From NCBI GenBank assembly GCA_965221735.1, contig OZ244910.1:2914001-2978000 (forward strand): a stretch of 64,000 nt of DNA, given 5' to 3'. The position numbers were made by a program, and so were the translations under genes. The DNA is from UBA2991 sp965221735 (lineage in GTDB: Bacteria; Chloroflexota; Dehalococcoidia; Tepidiformales; Tepidiformaceae). Under the pieces are notes generated by a model. That model did not search any database. It saw only the letters and a program-made list of their open reading frames with translations, and had not been told where the DNA came from. Shown here piece after piece: positions 1 to 8,330 of the stretch (position 1 is its first letter; the number at the start of each line of letters is the position of its first letter).

Positions 1-57
1 GGCGCGGACGAGGACGGGGAGATGTGGGCCTCGCTCGACCTTGAGCCCAGGGGCTAG
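1..57 (+). CDS. C-terminal end of an unidentified protein (truncated by window edge)
   Basis: An open frame enters from the left edge and ends at a TAG at 55-57, giving the C-terminal residues GADEDGEMWASLDLEPRG. This is too short to assign a family. The acidic tail followed by a stop that overlaps the stop of the convergent small gene by 2 bp is consistent with a real gene end rather than a random frame. No function is proposed. Confidence 0.4.
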   Translation, partial: GADEDGEMWASLDLEPRG

Positions 58-263
58 ATGCGGAGGCCGAGGAGCTCGCGGGTAACGGTGCCGTCGGTGG
101 CGACGTTCACGACGACCCAGGTGATGCGCAGCTTGAAGCGACCCTGGGCGGTGTCCAGCCAGACCTCGTCGCCCTTCTCCCAGCGGTAGTCGGAATCGAT
201 CGTGGCGTAATGCTGCCCCTTGCTGCCGGTGAACTCGTCGGCCTCGTAGAAGTCGGTGCGCAT
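54..263 (-). CDS. small hypothetical protein downstream of plsX
   Basis: A 69-residue protein beginning MRTDFYEADEF, rich in beta-type sequence and with no transmembrane segment or Cys cluster. Its ATG (261-263) overlaps the plsX stop in a TGATG arrangement, so translation is probably coupled to plsX. An in-frame GTG one codon upstream (264-266) is the alternative start. I do not recognise the family. The single-sheet pattern (GDEVWLDTAQGRFKLRITWV) could be a small barrel, but that is a guess. Its position suggests co-expression with phospholipid or fatty-acid synthesis, not a defined role. Confidence 0.6.
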   Translation of the reverse strand: MRTDFYEADEFTGSKGQHYATIDSDYRWEKGDEVWLDTAQGRFKLRITWVVVNVATDGTVTRELLGLRI

Positions 264-1324
264 CACTGCGAGTCCTGGGCGTCCTGCGCGTCCTCGCCGT
301 TGGCGGCGCTGGACTCGATGAGGCCGCGGGCGGGGACGCGCTCGGCGATCTCGTGCATCTGCTGGAGGACACCGTCGCGGACGGCCTCACCGGCGGCGCG
401 GATGCCCCCGAGGATGGCGCGCGCGTCGGAGCGGCCGTGGGCGACGAAGACGATGCCGTCGATGCCGAGGAGCTGGGCGCCGCCGTACTCGGCGTAGTCG
501 AGGCGGCGCTGGGACTTGCGAAGCTCGGGCCGCAGCAGCAGCCCGGCGATGAGGTTCCAGGGGGTCAGCCTCACGGCGCGCTTGAGCTCGTCGAAGAAGA
601 GCTCGGCCACGCCCTCGACGGTCTTGATAAAGATGTTCCCGGTGAAGCCGTCCATGACGGCGACGTCGGCGACGTGGTGGGGGATCTGGCCGGCCTCGAT
701 GTTGCCGACGAAGTTGAGGTCGCTGGCGCGGAGGGCGCGGTTCACCTCGATGATGAGCTGGTTGCCCTTGGAGTCCTCCTCGCCGATGGAGACGAGGCCG
801 ATGCGGGGCGAGCGGATGCCGTGGCTGCGCTCCATGACGGCGCCGCCCATGTAGGCGTACTGGACGAGGTGGGCGGGGCGGGAGTCGGCGTTGGCGCCGA
901 CGTCGAGGATCATCGTGGGGCCCCGGTCGCTCGTGGCCACCACCATGCCGAGGGCGGGGCGGGCGATGCCGGGGACGCGTCCCAGGCGGAGCAGGGCGGC
1001 GGCGAGGGTGGCGCCGGTGTTGCCGGCCGTCACGAAGGCGTCGGCATCGCCTTCCTTGACGAGGTTCATGCCGACGTTGATGGAGGCCTCGGGCTTGGCC
1101 TTGACGGCGTCGATCTTGTCGGCCATGGCGATGACGTCGCGGGCATCGACCAGGGTGACGTTGTCGGGGAGCTCGTCGACGTGCTCGCGCACCTCCTCGG
1201 TGCGGCCGACGAGGAACACGTCGACATCGAGCCGGCGGGCCGCGAGCAGCGCCCCCTTCACGACCATGGCGGGGCCGTGGTCTCCACCCATGGCATCAAC
1301 GGCGACTCGCGGCCTCATTGGCAT
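263..1324 (-). CDS. plsX: phosphate acyltransferase PlsX
   Basis: PlsX makes acyl-phosphate from acyl-ACP and inorganic phosphate, feeding PlsY in the first acylation of glycerol-3-phosphate. It is a soluble enzyme that associates peripherally with the membrane. The 353-residue protein has the family's N-terminal AVDAMGGD signature, a VTAGNTGA segment, the DVGANAD motif in mid-protein, VMDGFTGNI, and the C-terminal GGAQLLGIDG and VAHGRSDA motifs. Length matches the family, apart from a slightly long acidic tail (EDAQDAQDSQ). Two start codons are possible, ATG at 1324 or 1318; the second places the conserved motif at the usual distance. The gene is followed by a coupled small gene and preceded by a same-strand methyltransferase 86 bp upstream. 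Confidence 0.95.
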   Translation of the reverse strand: MPMRPRVAVDAMGGDHGPAMVVKGALLAARRLDVDVFLVGRTEEVREHVDELPDNVTLVDARDVIAMADKIDAVKAKPEASINVGMNLVKEGDADAFVTAGNTGATLAAALLRLGRVPGIARPALGMVVATSDRGPTMILDVGANADSRPAHLVQYAYMGGAVMERSHGIRSPRIGLVSIGEEDSKGNQLIIEVNRALRASDLNFVGNIEAGQIPHHVADVAVMDGFTGNIFIKTVEGVAELFFDELKRAVRLTPWNLIAGLLLRPELRKSQRRLDYAEYGGAQLLGIDGIVFVAHGRSDARAILGGIRAAGEAVRDGVLQQMHEIAERVPARGLIESSAANGEDAQDAQDSQ

Positions 1325-1410
1325 TTGTGCTCGCTACGCCCGGTCACTCGATTGCTTCGCTTCGCCCTGCGCCTGGGCATCGTGATCGAGGCGCCCGGGC
1401 TCGCTCCACA

Positions 1411-2199
1411 TCAGGTCGGTACCCTCCGGCCAGGTGCTCCTTCCACGAGTTCGGCAGTAACAATCAGCCGCTCGCTGGCATTCGTCAATGCTCCGAGCGA
1501 GTAGTCGCCCCAGGTGTCGAGGACGCGCAACCCGGCGGTTTCGAGCATCGAGGCGAGCTCCAAAGACGTTACGTAGCGCAAAACGTGGTCGCTCTCGGCC
1601 CGGCGCACCTGCCCGTCCGCGCCGGTGGCCTCGTAGCGGATGTGGAGGCGGCGGGTCTGCGTCGCGAGGTCGTCGTGGCGGATGTGCCAGACCTCCAGGC
1701 GTTCGCCTCCGGCATCGCCGGACCAGGCGAGGATGGGCTCGCCGTTGCCGTCCGGATCGAGCCAGTGGCCGGGCCCGGCGACGTCAACCGCGAGGCGGCC
1801 GCGGGGGGCGAGGGCCGTGGCGGCCGCGCGCAGGGCGCCGATCTGCTCGCCTTCGGCGGCGCAGGCGAGGAGCACGTCGTTGGGCAGGGTGACGCTGGCG
1901 AAGGCAGCGGGCGGCAGCTCCGCGCCGGGGAGGCGGCCATCGAGGAACGTGACGGCAAGACCCCCGGCGGCGGCGCGGTGGCGGGCGACGGCCAGCATCG
2001 CGGGGGAGGGGTCGAGAGCGGTTACGGCGTGGCCGGCGCGGGCGAGCGGCAGGGCGATGCGTCCCGTGCCCGCGCCCACCTCGAGGACGGGGCCGCCGTG
2101 CTCGGCGGCGAAGGGTAGCCAGAAGTCGAGGTCGTCGCCGCCCTCGCCGTGGATGGCGTCGTACCAGGCGGCGTCGACGGCGTAGGGGTCGGCGGCCAT
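1411..2199 (-). CDS. class I SAM-dependent methyltransferase
   Basis: A 262-residue protein with a Rossmann-type methyltransferase fold. Motif I is VLEVGAGTGRIALPLA, the acidic residue of motif II is in TALDPSPAML, and a later segment reads LDGRLPGAELPPAAFASVTLPND. The second half (residues about 140-230) is beta-rich with an HIRHDD segment, as in small-molecule methyltransferases related to the UbiE/Methyltransf_25 group. The substrate cannot be told from sequence. It lies on the same strand as plsX with an 86-bp gap and could share its transcript. The start is the ATG at 2199; MAADPYAVDAAWYDAIHG is a typical N-terminus for this group. Confidence 0.85.
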   Translation of the reverse strand: MAADPYAVDAAWYDAIHGEGGDDLDFWLPFAAEHGGPVLEVGAGTGRIALPLARAGHAVTALDPSPAMLAVARHRAAAGGLAVTFLDGRLPGAELPPAAFASVTLPNDVLLACAAEGEQIGALRAAATALAPRGRLAVDVAGPGHWLDPDGNGEPILAWSGDAGGERLEVWHIRHDDLATQTRRLHIRYEATGADGQVRRAESDHVLRYVTSLELASMLETAGLRVLDTWGDYSLGALTNASERLIVTAELVEGAPGRRVPT

Positions 2200-2273
2200 C
2201 GCGCGAGCCTACTACGGGCGGCACGGGCTTCGGGGTTGTGAGGCGCGCGGGCAGGGGTCAGAATCGCGCCGCC

Positions 2274-2791
2274 ATGGACACCGAGCAGGCGATTCGCGAG
2301 GCCGCCGACGAGCGCGCGATCACGCACATCCTGACCCGCTACGCACGGGCGATCGACCGGTTCGACATGGAGCTGCTGCGCACGGTCTACCACCCCGACG
2401 CGTACGACGACCACGGCGGCTACAAGGGCGACGTCGAGGGGTTCTCGTCTTCCTGAACGAGGTGCTGCCCAGCTTCGAGGGGACGCAGCACTTCCTCGGG
2501 AACATGCACGTCGAGCTGGACGGGGACGTGGCCCACACGGAGACGTACTGCCAGGCGTGGCACCGCATCGCCGGGACGGACGGCGAGCCCGACCACGACA
2601 GCGTGGCCGGGCTGCGCTACGTCGACCGCTTCGAGCGGCGCGACGGCGAGTGGCGCATCGCGAAGCGCCAGATCGTGATCGACTGGCAGCGGGACGACCC
2701 GGTCGCCGGCGGCAGCGCCGCGAGGTCACCGGAGACGCAGTACGGGCGACGCGACCGCGACGATCCCGTGTACCACTTCGGGCGGGAGTAG
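2274..2791 (+). pseudogene. NTF2/SnoaL-like domain protein, frameshifted (possibly sequence error)
   Basis: The ATG at 2274 opens MDTEQAIREAADERAITHILTRYARAIDRFD, a typical start of the SnoaL-like (NTF2 fold) family. The frame breaks after DVEGF at about 2444. One base later, the sequence LNEVLPSFEGTQHFLGN continues the same fold to a TAG at 2789-2791. Adding one C at the TTCTC run (2442-2446) restores a single 172-residue protein. Members act in steroid-isomerase-like or hydroxylase-associated roles, often beside SDRs and dioxygenases as here; a second member lies at 61165-61599. Either a real one-base deletion or an assembly indel explains it. The stop codon is the start of a heptamer repeat array. 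Confidence 0.8.
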
Positions 2792-2921
2792 GGAGTAGGG
2801 AGTAGTGGATAGTGGTTAGTGAATAGTGAATCGTGACTGGTTCCCCCGTCCCCCCACCACGAGGCGGCCGGGGCCGGACCACTCACTATTCACTACTCAC
2901 CATCCACTACTCACTACCGAG
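2784..2921. repeat. heptamer tandem repeats forming a large palindrome between convergent genes
   Basis: Eight consecutive 7-bp units run from 2784 to 2839: GGGAGTA three times, then GTGGATA, GTGGTTA, GTGAATA, GTGAATC, GTGACTG. After a 40-bp GC-rich spacer, inverted units follow from 2880: CACTCAC, TATTCAC, TACTCAC, CATCCAC, TACTCAC, with a degenerate TACCGAG. The two arms are largely complementary, so transcripts from either side can fold into a long hairpin. The stop codons of both flanking convergent genes lie inside the arrays. A bidirectional terminator role is plausible. The layout recalls the heptameric STRR repeats of cyanobacteria. Confidence 0.75.
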
Positions 2922-3452
2922 AGCATCGCCGGCCATGAACTCGAGCTGGCGGTCGGTCATGCGCTCGACGGTGAAGATGCGGAAGACGACGCGGGCGATG
3001 GCCATGATGACGCGCGGGCCGGTGAACGACTCCTCGCTCGTGAGGATGGCGCCGTCGCCATCGGGCTCGACCTCCCAGGCGTGGACGGCGTCGACCCAGA
3101 GGTAGCGCGCCGCCCAGGCGACGCGGCGTCCTTCCTCGACCTCGACGACGGTCAGGTTGAAGACGGGCAGGAAGGGGCCACGCCGAACCTGCTCGCGGTA
3201 GCGGCGGCCGAGGGCGAACCAGCGGCCGTCGGCGGGCGGCGGCTCCCCGATGGGGCGGACCCAGCGGATGTAGCGGTCGCGTTCCGGCCAGCGGGGCAGG
3301 TCGATGAGCGCTTCCCAGACCGCCTGTGGGGGGGCGGCGACGGGGAGGCTGCGGCGAATCACGAGGCGCGGATGGAAGAGGCGGGCAAGGGCTTCGCGCA
3401 CGGGCGGGAGCCCGGAGGAGCCTCTCCGGAACATCCGCGGGCTGGCTATCAT
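2907..3452 (-). CDS. SRPBCC-fold polyketide cyclase/dehydrase-like protein
   Basis: About 181 residues. The core LVIRRSLPVAAPPQAVWEALIDLPRWPERDRYIRWVRPI is the usual opening of the START/Bet v1-like SRPBCC fold, in which a beta strand and the PxxVWexLxD helix line a ligand pocket. Later strands (VFNLTVVEVEEGRRVAWAARYLW, ILTSEESFTGP) and a long C-terminal helix complete it. The ligand is unknown; such proteins bind hydrophobic molecules. The start is taken at the ATG at 3452, with an ATG at 3434 as the alternative. The gene is divergent from the SDR pair starting at 3487, so about 35 bp must hold both promoters. Its TAG stop is within the heptamer array. Confidence 0.75.
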   Translation of the reverse strand: MIASPRMFRRGSSGLPPVREALARLFHPRLVIRRSLPVAAPPQAVWEALIDLPRWPERDRYIRWVRPIGEPPPADGRWFALGRRYREQVRRGPFLPVFNLTVVEVEEGRRVAWAARYLWVDAVHAWEVEPDGDGAILTSEESFTGPRVIMAIARVVFRIFTVERMTDRQLEFMAGDALGSE

Positions 3453-3486
3453 GCGCCCATCGTACGACCGTGCGAGGGGAGTGAGC

Positions 3487-4353
3487 ATGCCGGGTTCCCT
3501 GGAAGGACAGTCGGCGATCGTCACCGGAGCGGCGCTGGGGCTGGGGAACGCCTTCGCCCGGGCGCTCGCGGGCGAGGGCGCCAACGTGACGGTCTGCGAC
3601 GTGCTCGAGGAGGTGAACGACCTCGCGCCCGCGCTGGAGGCGAGCGGCGTGCAGGCGCAGGCGTTCGTCGCCGACGTGGGCGTCGTGGAGGACGTGCGGC
3701 GGGTGGTCGACGGGCACGTCGAGCGCTTCGGCGGGGTGGACGTGCTCGTGAGCAACGCCGGCGTCTGGCGGGCGAGCAGCGCGACCGACGACCTCGACAA
3801 GACGCTGGACGACTACGACTTCGTCGTGAACACGAACCTGAAGGGCGTGTACCTCTTCGGGCGGGCGGTGATGCCGCACATGATCGCGGGCGACGGCGGA
3901 AACATCGTGCACATCTCCAGCGACCACATCGCGACCTGCGGCACGCCCTACCGTCGTGGCTGCGACGACGCCCCCGACTGCGTCTGGAGGGACCAGGGAC
4001 CGCGCCCGACCGGCGGCGGTCCCGACATGGACCTGTACGACGCCTCGAAGTGGGGCATCAACGGCTTCACGATCCCCTGGTCGAAGGCGCTGCGAGAGCA
4101 CAGGGTCCGCGTGAACGGGCTCTGCATGGGGGCGACCGATTCGCACATGGTGCGCACGTTCCACGAGCAGAATCCGGGCTCGGGAATCCTCGACGGCGCT
4201 ATGCGGGCGGAGGACGTGGCCGCGCTCATGATCGAGCTCATCAACGAGGGGCCGGAGGGGCGCACGGGGAACAACATCAACATCGCCGTGGGGCACCCCA
4301 TCGAGCTGCCGCCGCCCGGCTCGCTCTACATCTACTCGGAGGCGACGGCATGA
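3487..4353 (+). CDS. SDR family oxidoreductase (CMGATD subfamily)
   Basis: A 288-residue short-chain dehydrogenase. It shows the nucleotide-binding TGAALGLG loop, NAG in the VSNAGVW segment, a catalytic serine in HISSDH and the YxxxK pair in LYDASKWGI. Instead of the usual PG-x-x-x-T loop after strand 6 it has VNGLCMGATDSHMVR, shared with two other SDRs in this window. A Cys-containing insertion (ATCGTPYRRGCDDAPDCVWRD) between the Ser and Tyr motifs is unusual. The start is ATG 3487, preceded by a purine-rich site (GAGGGGAG); an in-frame GTG lies at 3481. The gene overlaps the next SDR by ATGA, so the two are translationally coupled and may act on related substrates. Confidence 0.9.
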   Translation: MPGSLEGQSAIVTGAALGLGNAFARALAGEGANVTVCDVLEEVNDLAPALEASGVQAQAFVADVGVVEDVRRVVDGHVERFGGVDVLVSNAGVWRASSATDDLDKTLDDYDFVVNTNLKGVYLFGRAVMPHMIAGDGGNIVHISSDHIATCGTPYRRGCDDAPDCVWRDQGPRPTGGGPDMDLYDASKWGINGFTIPWSKALREHRVRVNGLCMGATDSHMVRTFHEQNPGSGILDGAMRAEDVAALMIELINEGPEGRTGNNINIAVGHPIELPPPGSLYIYSEATA

Positions 4354-5162
4354 GCGGGTTGCTGTACGGACAATCGGCGATCGTGACGGGGTCGGCCGGG
4401 GGAATCGGCGCGGGCTTCGCGGAAGTGCTGGCCGAGGAGGGCGCGACCGTCACCCTCTGCGACGTACAGGAAAGCGTGCTGGAGACGGCGGCGAACATCC
4501 GCGAGGCAGGCGGCAGCGCCCAGGCGCTCATCGCCGACGTCTCCCGGCGCGAGGACGTCGAGCGCGTGGTCGCGGCGGCGGTGGAGGCCGGCGGCGGGCT
4601 CGACCTGCTCGTGAACAACGCCGGCCGCTGGACGCAGAGCCCGGTGACGGACGAGTGGGAGAAGGCCGTCTCGGACTGGGATCTGATCATGGACACCAAC
4701 TTCAAGGGCGTCGTGATGTTCGGGCGGGCCTGCGTGCCCCACCTGATCGCGCGCGGGGGCGGGAACATCATCAACATCAGCACGTATTACGTGCTGCCCG
4801 CCCGCAGCGAAGGCACGAATCCGCCGGGCACCGACCTGTACGCCTCCTCGAAGTGGGCGATGAACGGGCTGACGCAAGCGTGGTCGCAGAAACTGGCCGA
4901 GCACGGCGTCCGGGTGAACGCGCTCTGCATGGGCGCGACGGACGCTCCCATGCTGCGCAACCTCTTCGACGGCGACCCGCCGGCGGACTTCGCGGCGACG
5001 TGGATGATGCCCCGCCAGATCGCGGGCCTGGCGCTCGACATCATCCGCGAGGGCCCGGAGGGCCGCACGGGCGAGAACGTGGGCGCGTGGGTCGGGGTGC
5101 CGGTCGAGCTCGGCCCCCCGAAGCCGCCCCACGAGGCCATCGCCGGCACGCCGGTGCGCTAG
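4350..5162 (+). CDS. SDR family oxidoreductase (CMGATD subfamily)
   Basis: A 270-residue short-chain dehydrogenase. It has TGSAGGIG for cofactor binding, an acidic residue at the end of strand 2 (TLCDVQES) suggesting NAD preference, NNAG, a serine in INIST and LYASSKWAM as YxxxK. It shares the VNALCMGATDAPMLRN loop and the INEGPEGRTG/IREGPEGRTG C-terminal region with the gene just upstream, so the two probably arose by duplication. The start ATG overlaps the upstream TGA (ATGA). The substrate is unknown; the C-terminal GVPVELGPPKPPHEAI tail resembles the equivalent HPIELPPPG tail of its neighbour. Confidence 0.9.
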   Translation: MSGLLYGQSAIVTGSAGGIGAGFAEVLAEEGATVTLCDVQESVLETAANIREAGGSAQALIADVSRREDVERVVAAAVEAGGGLDLLVNNAGRWTQSPVTDEWEKAVSDWDLIMDTNFKGVVMFGRACVPHLIARGGGNIINISTYYVLPARSEGTNPPGTDLYASSKWAMNGLTQAWSQKLAEHGVRVNALCMGATDAPMLRNLFDGDPPADFAATWMMPRQIAGLALDIIREGPEGRTGENVGAWVGVPVELGPPKPPHEAIAGTPVR

Positions 5163-5173
5163 GGGGCAATGCT

Positions 5174-6091
5174 ATGAGCATGGCGGCGATGCCAAATTAC
5201 GAAGATCTCGCAGTGACGACGCTTGAGGCTCTCCTAGGCGAGCAGCGGGGCGGCTCAGCCTCGAACCAGGAAATCGGCGACGACGTAGCTGTGCTTCTAG
5301 ATCTTTCGGATGAAACTCTCGAAGTCCCGCACGGAAGTGGGCCGAAGTCCGAGTTCCTCTATCGCGCCGCCTGGGCCAGAACGTTCCTCCGCCACATGGG
5401 GGCCATCGAGAACACGAGCCGCGGGGTGTGGTCTGTGACGGACCAGGGGCGACATCTTGCCCAATCAGAGGCGGCCGTCAGGGACTCGTACCGGGAGATT
5501 CGCCGCCAGTTCGCCAAGGACTGGCGAAACAAGACCGTGGCTTCCGCGACGGATTACAACGACGGGTCGCCCAACGCCAGCGAAGGCCCGGAGACCCAGA
5601 TGGAGGGTGTACCAAACGGTGACCCCGAGGTTGGCGAGTGGCGGGGAACGTTGCTCTCGCTTCTGAGAGAAATGCCACCCGACGGCTTCGAACATCTATG
5701 CCGGCGAATCCTGCTGAAGAGCGGATTCACAAGAGTCGAGGTCACGGGGCGCTCCGGCGACGGCGGCATTGATGGCATCGGCGTGTTACGTGTCAATCTC
5801 ATCTCGTTCAAGATCGTTTTCCAGTGCAAGCGCTATACGAACTCGGTCGGTTCGGCTGCGATTCGGGAGTTCCGCGGTTCCGTGGCGGGACGAGCGGACA
5901 AGGGGCTATTCCTCACAACCGGCCGCTTCACCCGCGACGCTACCAAAGAGGCTGTCCGAGATGGGGCAGAAGCCATCGACCTCATTGATGGAGACGCACT
6001 TTGTGAACTGCTGAAGGATCTGCAGCTTGGTGTGAAAACTGAACTGGTTGAGGAAGTGACAGTCGAGCCCGCCTTCTTCGCTTCAGTCTGA
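5174..6091 (+). CDS. mrr: Mrr-type restriction endonuclease
   Basis: A 305-residue protein close in length to E. coli Mrr, a type IV enzyme that cuts modified DNA without a partner methylase. Residues about 1-90 form the winged-helix Mrr_N domain (PNYEDLAVTTLEALL, ending in GVWSVTDQGRHLA). The C-terminal half is the PD-(D/E)xK Mrr catalytic domain: FEHLCRRILLKSGF, the metal-binding Asp in GDGGIDGIG and the QCK triad in FQCKRY, followed by IREFRGSVAGRADKGLFLTTGRFT. No methylase or specificity subunit is adjacent. Codon use is visibly less GC-rich than in neighbouring genes, suggesting transfer. The start ATG is at 5174, 11 bp after the SDR stop. Confidence 0.9.
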   Translation: MSMAAMPNYEDLAVTTLEALLGEQRGGSASNQEIGDDVAVLLDLSDETLEVPHGSGPKSEFLYRAAWARTFLRHMGAIENTSRGVWSVTDQGRHLAQSEAAVRDSYREIRRQFAKDWRNKTVASATDYNDGSPNASEGPETQMEGVPNGDPEVGEWRGTLLSLLREMPPDGFEHLCRRILLKSGFTRVEVTGRSGDGGIDGIGVLRVNLISFKIVFQCKRYTNSVGSAAIREFRGSVAGRADKGLFLTTGRFTRDATKEAVRDGAEAIDLIDGDALCELLKDLQLGVKTELVEEVTVEPAFFASV

Positions 6092-6104
6092 TGCTCAGGG
6101 CGCC

Positions 6105-7394
6105 GTGGCGACGGTAACGCGAGCCGACTCAACGCCGCCGCGCTCGGAGCGGCGGCTCTCGCTCCAGACGTTCTCAGCATTCCAGTCGCGGAACTTCGCG
6201 CTGCTGTGGGCGAACAACATGACGTTCGCGCTGTCGCAGTCGGTGCGACAGTTCGCCTTCACGTGGCTGGCGCTGGAGCTGTTCGACTCCGGTCAGGCGC
6301 TGGGGCTGATCATCTTCGCGCTGGGGCTCCCGATCCTCGTGTTCGGGCTGCCGGCGGGGGCGCTCGCCGACCGCATCGACCGGCGCCTGCTGCTGTTCGC
6401 GAGCCAGGTCGGCGGGGTCGTCGTGACGGCGCTGACGGCGGTGCTCGTGTGGGCCGATGTCATGACCATCCCCCTCACGATGACGCTGGCGCTGGCCCTC
6501 GGGGCGACGGTCGCGTTCGGGCAGCCGGTCCGGGTCGCGATCGTGCCTTCGCTGGTCGAGCCCTCGCGCCTGCTGAACGCCGTGACGCTGATGAGCCTCA
6601 GCCAGAACGTCTCGATGATCGCGGGTCCGGCCATCGGCGGGGCGATGATCGCGATCGGCGGGGTGGGGGCGGCCTTCGCCGGTCAGGCGGTGTTGCTTGG
6701 CGTCGGGTTGATCGCGCTCATCCCGCTCCGCGTGCCGCCAGTCGACCGGACCGGTCCCCGACGCCACCTGGGAGCGGAGGTGCGGGAGGGGCTCGCGTTC
6801 GTGGCCGGCCACCCCGGGATCCGCACCCTGATGCTCGTGCTGATGACGACGGCGCTGGTGATGGCGGGAACGTTCATGACGCTGCTTCCCAAGATCGCCC
6901 GGGAGGACCTCAACGTGGGGGCCTTCGAGACCTCGATGTTCTTCACCGCCATGGGCGTGGGCATGCTCATGAGCTCACTGCTGCTGGCGTCGTTCTCGCG
7001 GCTCGACCGGGCGGGCCTCTGGTTCATCCTGACGCTCATCACCGGCGGGACCCTGAACGCCGCGTTCGGCGTGTCGCTCTGGTACGTCGCGTCGATGGCG
7101 ATCATGTTCGCGACGGGCTGGAACGCGGGCTTCTTCACGAACCTGAACCTGACCCTGATCCAGGCGAACACGCCCCACGAGGTCATGGGGCGGGTGATGA
7201 GCATCTACACGCTCGCCATGGCGGGGGGCATGCCCCTGGGCGGCCTGCTGGCGGGCCTGATGGCGGACGTCTGGGGCTCGCGCGAGTGGTTCGTGGCCTG
7301 CGGGCTCACGCTGGTGGCGATCGCGATCGTGGTGCTCTTCACGCAGCCGTCGCTGCGCCGCATGCGCTCCAGCGGCGGCGAGTCCCCGGGGTAG
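6105..7394 (+). CDS. MFS transporter (EntS-like exporter family)
   Basis: A 429-residue membrane protein with about twelve hydrophobic segments. The N-terminal FQSRNFALLWANNMTFALSQSVRQFAFTWLALEL and the cytoplasmic loop-2 signature PAGALADRIDRR identify the major facilitator MFS_3 branch that includes enterobactin exporter EntS and macrolide pumps. A TSMFFTAMGVGML repeat of the second half and the IYTLAMAGGMPLGGLLAGLMAD segment complete the 6+6 layout. The substrate is unknown. The start is a GTG at 6105, 13 bp after the mrr stop, and the gene may be read through from it. It ends 5 bp from a convergent SDR. Confidence 0.85.
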   Translation: MATVTRADSTPPRSERRLSLQTFSAFQSRNFALLWANNMTFALSQSVRQFAFTWLALELFDSGQALGLIIFALGLPILVFGLPAGALADRIDRRLLLFASQVGGVVVTALTAVLVWADVMTIPLTMTLALALGATVAFGQPVRVAIVPSLVEPSRLLNAVTLMSLSQNVSMIAGPAIGGAMIAIGGVGAAFAGQAVLLGVGLIALIPLRVPPVDRTGPRRHLGAEVREGLAFVAGHPGIRTLMLVLMTTALVMAGTFMTLLPKIAREDLNVGAFETSMFFTAMGVGMLMSSLLLASFSRLDRAGLWFILTLITGGTLNAAFGVSLWYVASMAIMFATGWNAGFFTNLNLTLIQANTPHEVMGRVMSIYTLAMAGGMPLGGLLAGLMADVWGSREWFVACGLTLVAIAIVVLFTQPSLRRMRSSGGESPG

Positions 7395-7398
7395 CGGG

Positions 7399-8214
7399 TT
7401 ACTGGCCGGCGACGTTGTCGCTGACGTGCTCGGCGCCGTCGACGTGGAGGGAGACGCCGGAGATGAAACGGGCCTCGTCGGAGTGGAGGAAGAGGGCGGC
7501 GTAGCCGACATCCCAGCCGGTGCCCATCTTGCCGCCGAGGGGGATGCGGCTGTCGCGCCTGGCGATGAGCTCGGCGCGGTCGGCGCCGGCGGCGACGCGC
7601 GGCTCGATGGCCATGGGGGTGTTCATGGCGCCCGGCAGGATGGCGTTGACGCGGATGTTGTCGCGGGCGTGCTGGGCGGCGAGCTGCTCGGTGAGGGCGA
7701 GGAGGGCGGTCTTCGTAGCCTTGTAGCCGAGGAAGGGGTAGGCGTGGCGCGCGGCCATCGAGGAAATGTTGACGATGGAGCCACCACCTCGCCCGCGCAT
7801 GGCGGGGATGGCCCGGCGGGAGGCGAGCCAGTGGCTCTTGAGGTTGAGGGCGACGATCTGGTCGAAGCCCTCCTCGGTGATGTCCATGGGGGAGGCGTCG
7901 CCCGCGCCCACGCTGGCGCCGACGTTGTTGTGGAGGATGTCGAGGCCACCGCAGCGGGCGACGGTCTCCGCGACCATGGCGGCGAGGCTGTCCTCGCTGG
8001 TGGCGTCGACCTCGCAGGCGGAGGCGGTCCCGCCTTCCTCCGCGATCATGGCGACGGTCTCCTCGGCGGAGGCGAGAGCCCGGTCGGCGACGACGACGGA
8101 GGCGCCTTCGCGAGCGAGGAGGATGGCGGTGGCGCGTCCGTTGCCGATGGTGGCGCCGGGCGTCTGTCCGGCTCCGACGACGATTGCGACCTTGCCCTCG
8201 ACTCTGCCCGGCAT
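7399..8214 (-). CDS. SDR family oxidoreductase with extended glycine loop
   Basis: A 271-residue SDR. The cofactor loop is VGAGQTPGATIGNG, longer than the usual TGxxxGIG, seen in a subset of SDRs annotated as glucose-1-dehydrogenase or 2-hydroxycyclohexane-carboxyl-CoA-type. It has NNVGAS in place of NNAG, the catalytic Ser in NISSMAA, YKATK as YxxxK and a canonical PGAMNTPM loop. The C-terminal FISGVSLHVDGAEHVSDNVAGQ is the common SDR ending. It starts with ATG at 8214 and is divergent from the SDR at 8331. The substrate is unknown. Confidence 0.88.
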   Translation of the reverse strand: MPGRVEGKVAIVVGAGQTPGATIGNGRATAILLAREGASVVVADRALASAEETVAMIAEEGGTASACEVDATSEDSLAAMVAETVARCGGLDILHNNVGASVGAGDASPMDITEEGFDQIVALNLKSHWLASRRAIPAMRGRGGGSIVNISSMAARHAYPFLGYKATKTALLALTEQLAAQHARDNIRVNAILPGAMNTPMAIEPRVAAGADRAELIARRDSRIPLGGKMGTGWDVGYAALFLHSDEARFISGVSLHVDGAEHVSDNVAGQ

Positions 8215-8330
8215 ACGCTGGCCTCCCTGCGAACCGCCCCGGGGGCGGGAGCTGGCGTTCTCGCTGGACGGGGGCGCGAGATGGCGTCACCCTTCCCTGC
8301 TGAACCTTCTTTCAGGATAAGGAGCCTGGC

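Noticed and set aside
353..1504. Long plus-strand open frame antisense to plsX
   Set aside because: It is a shadow frame of a clear PlsX gene; composition is skewed (Gly/Val/Asp/Glu-rich) and no family is seen.
2274..2791. Selenocysteine as an explanation for the break in the NTF2-like gene
   Set aside because: The two halves are in different frames, so a one-base deletion is needed; a UGA readthrough cannot join them.
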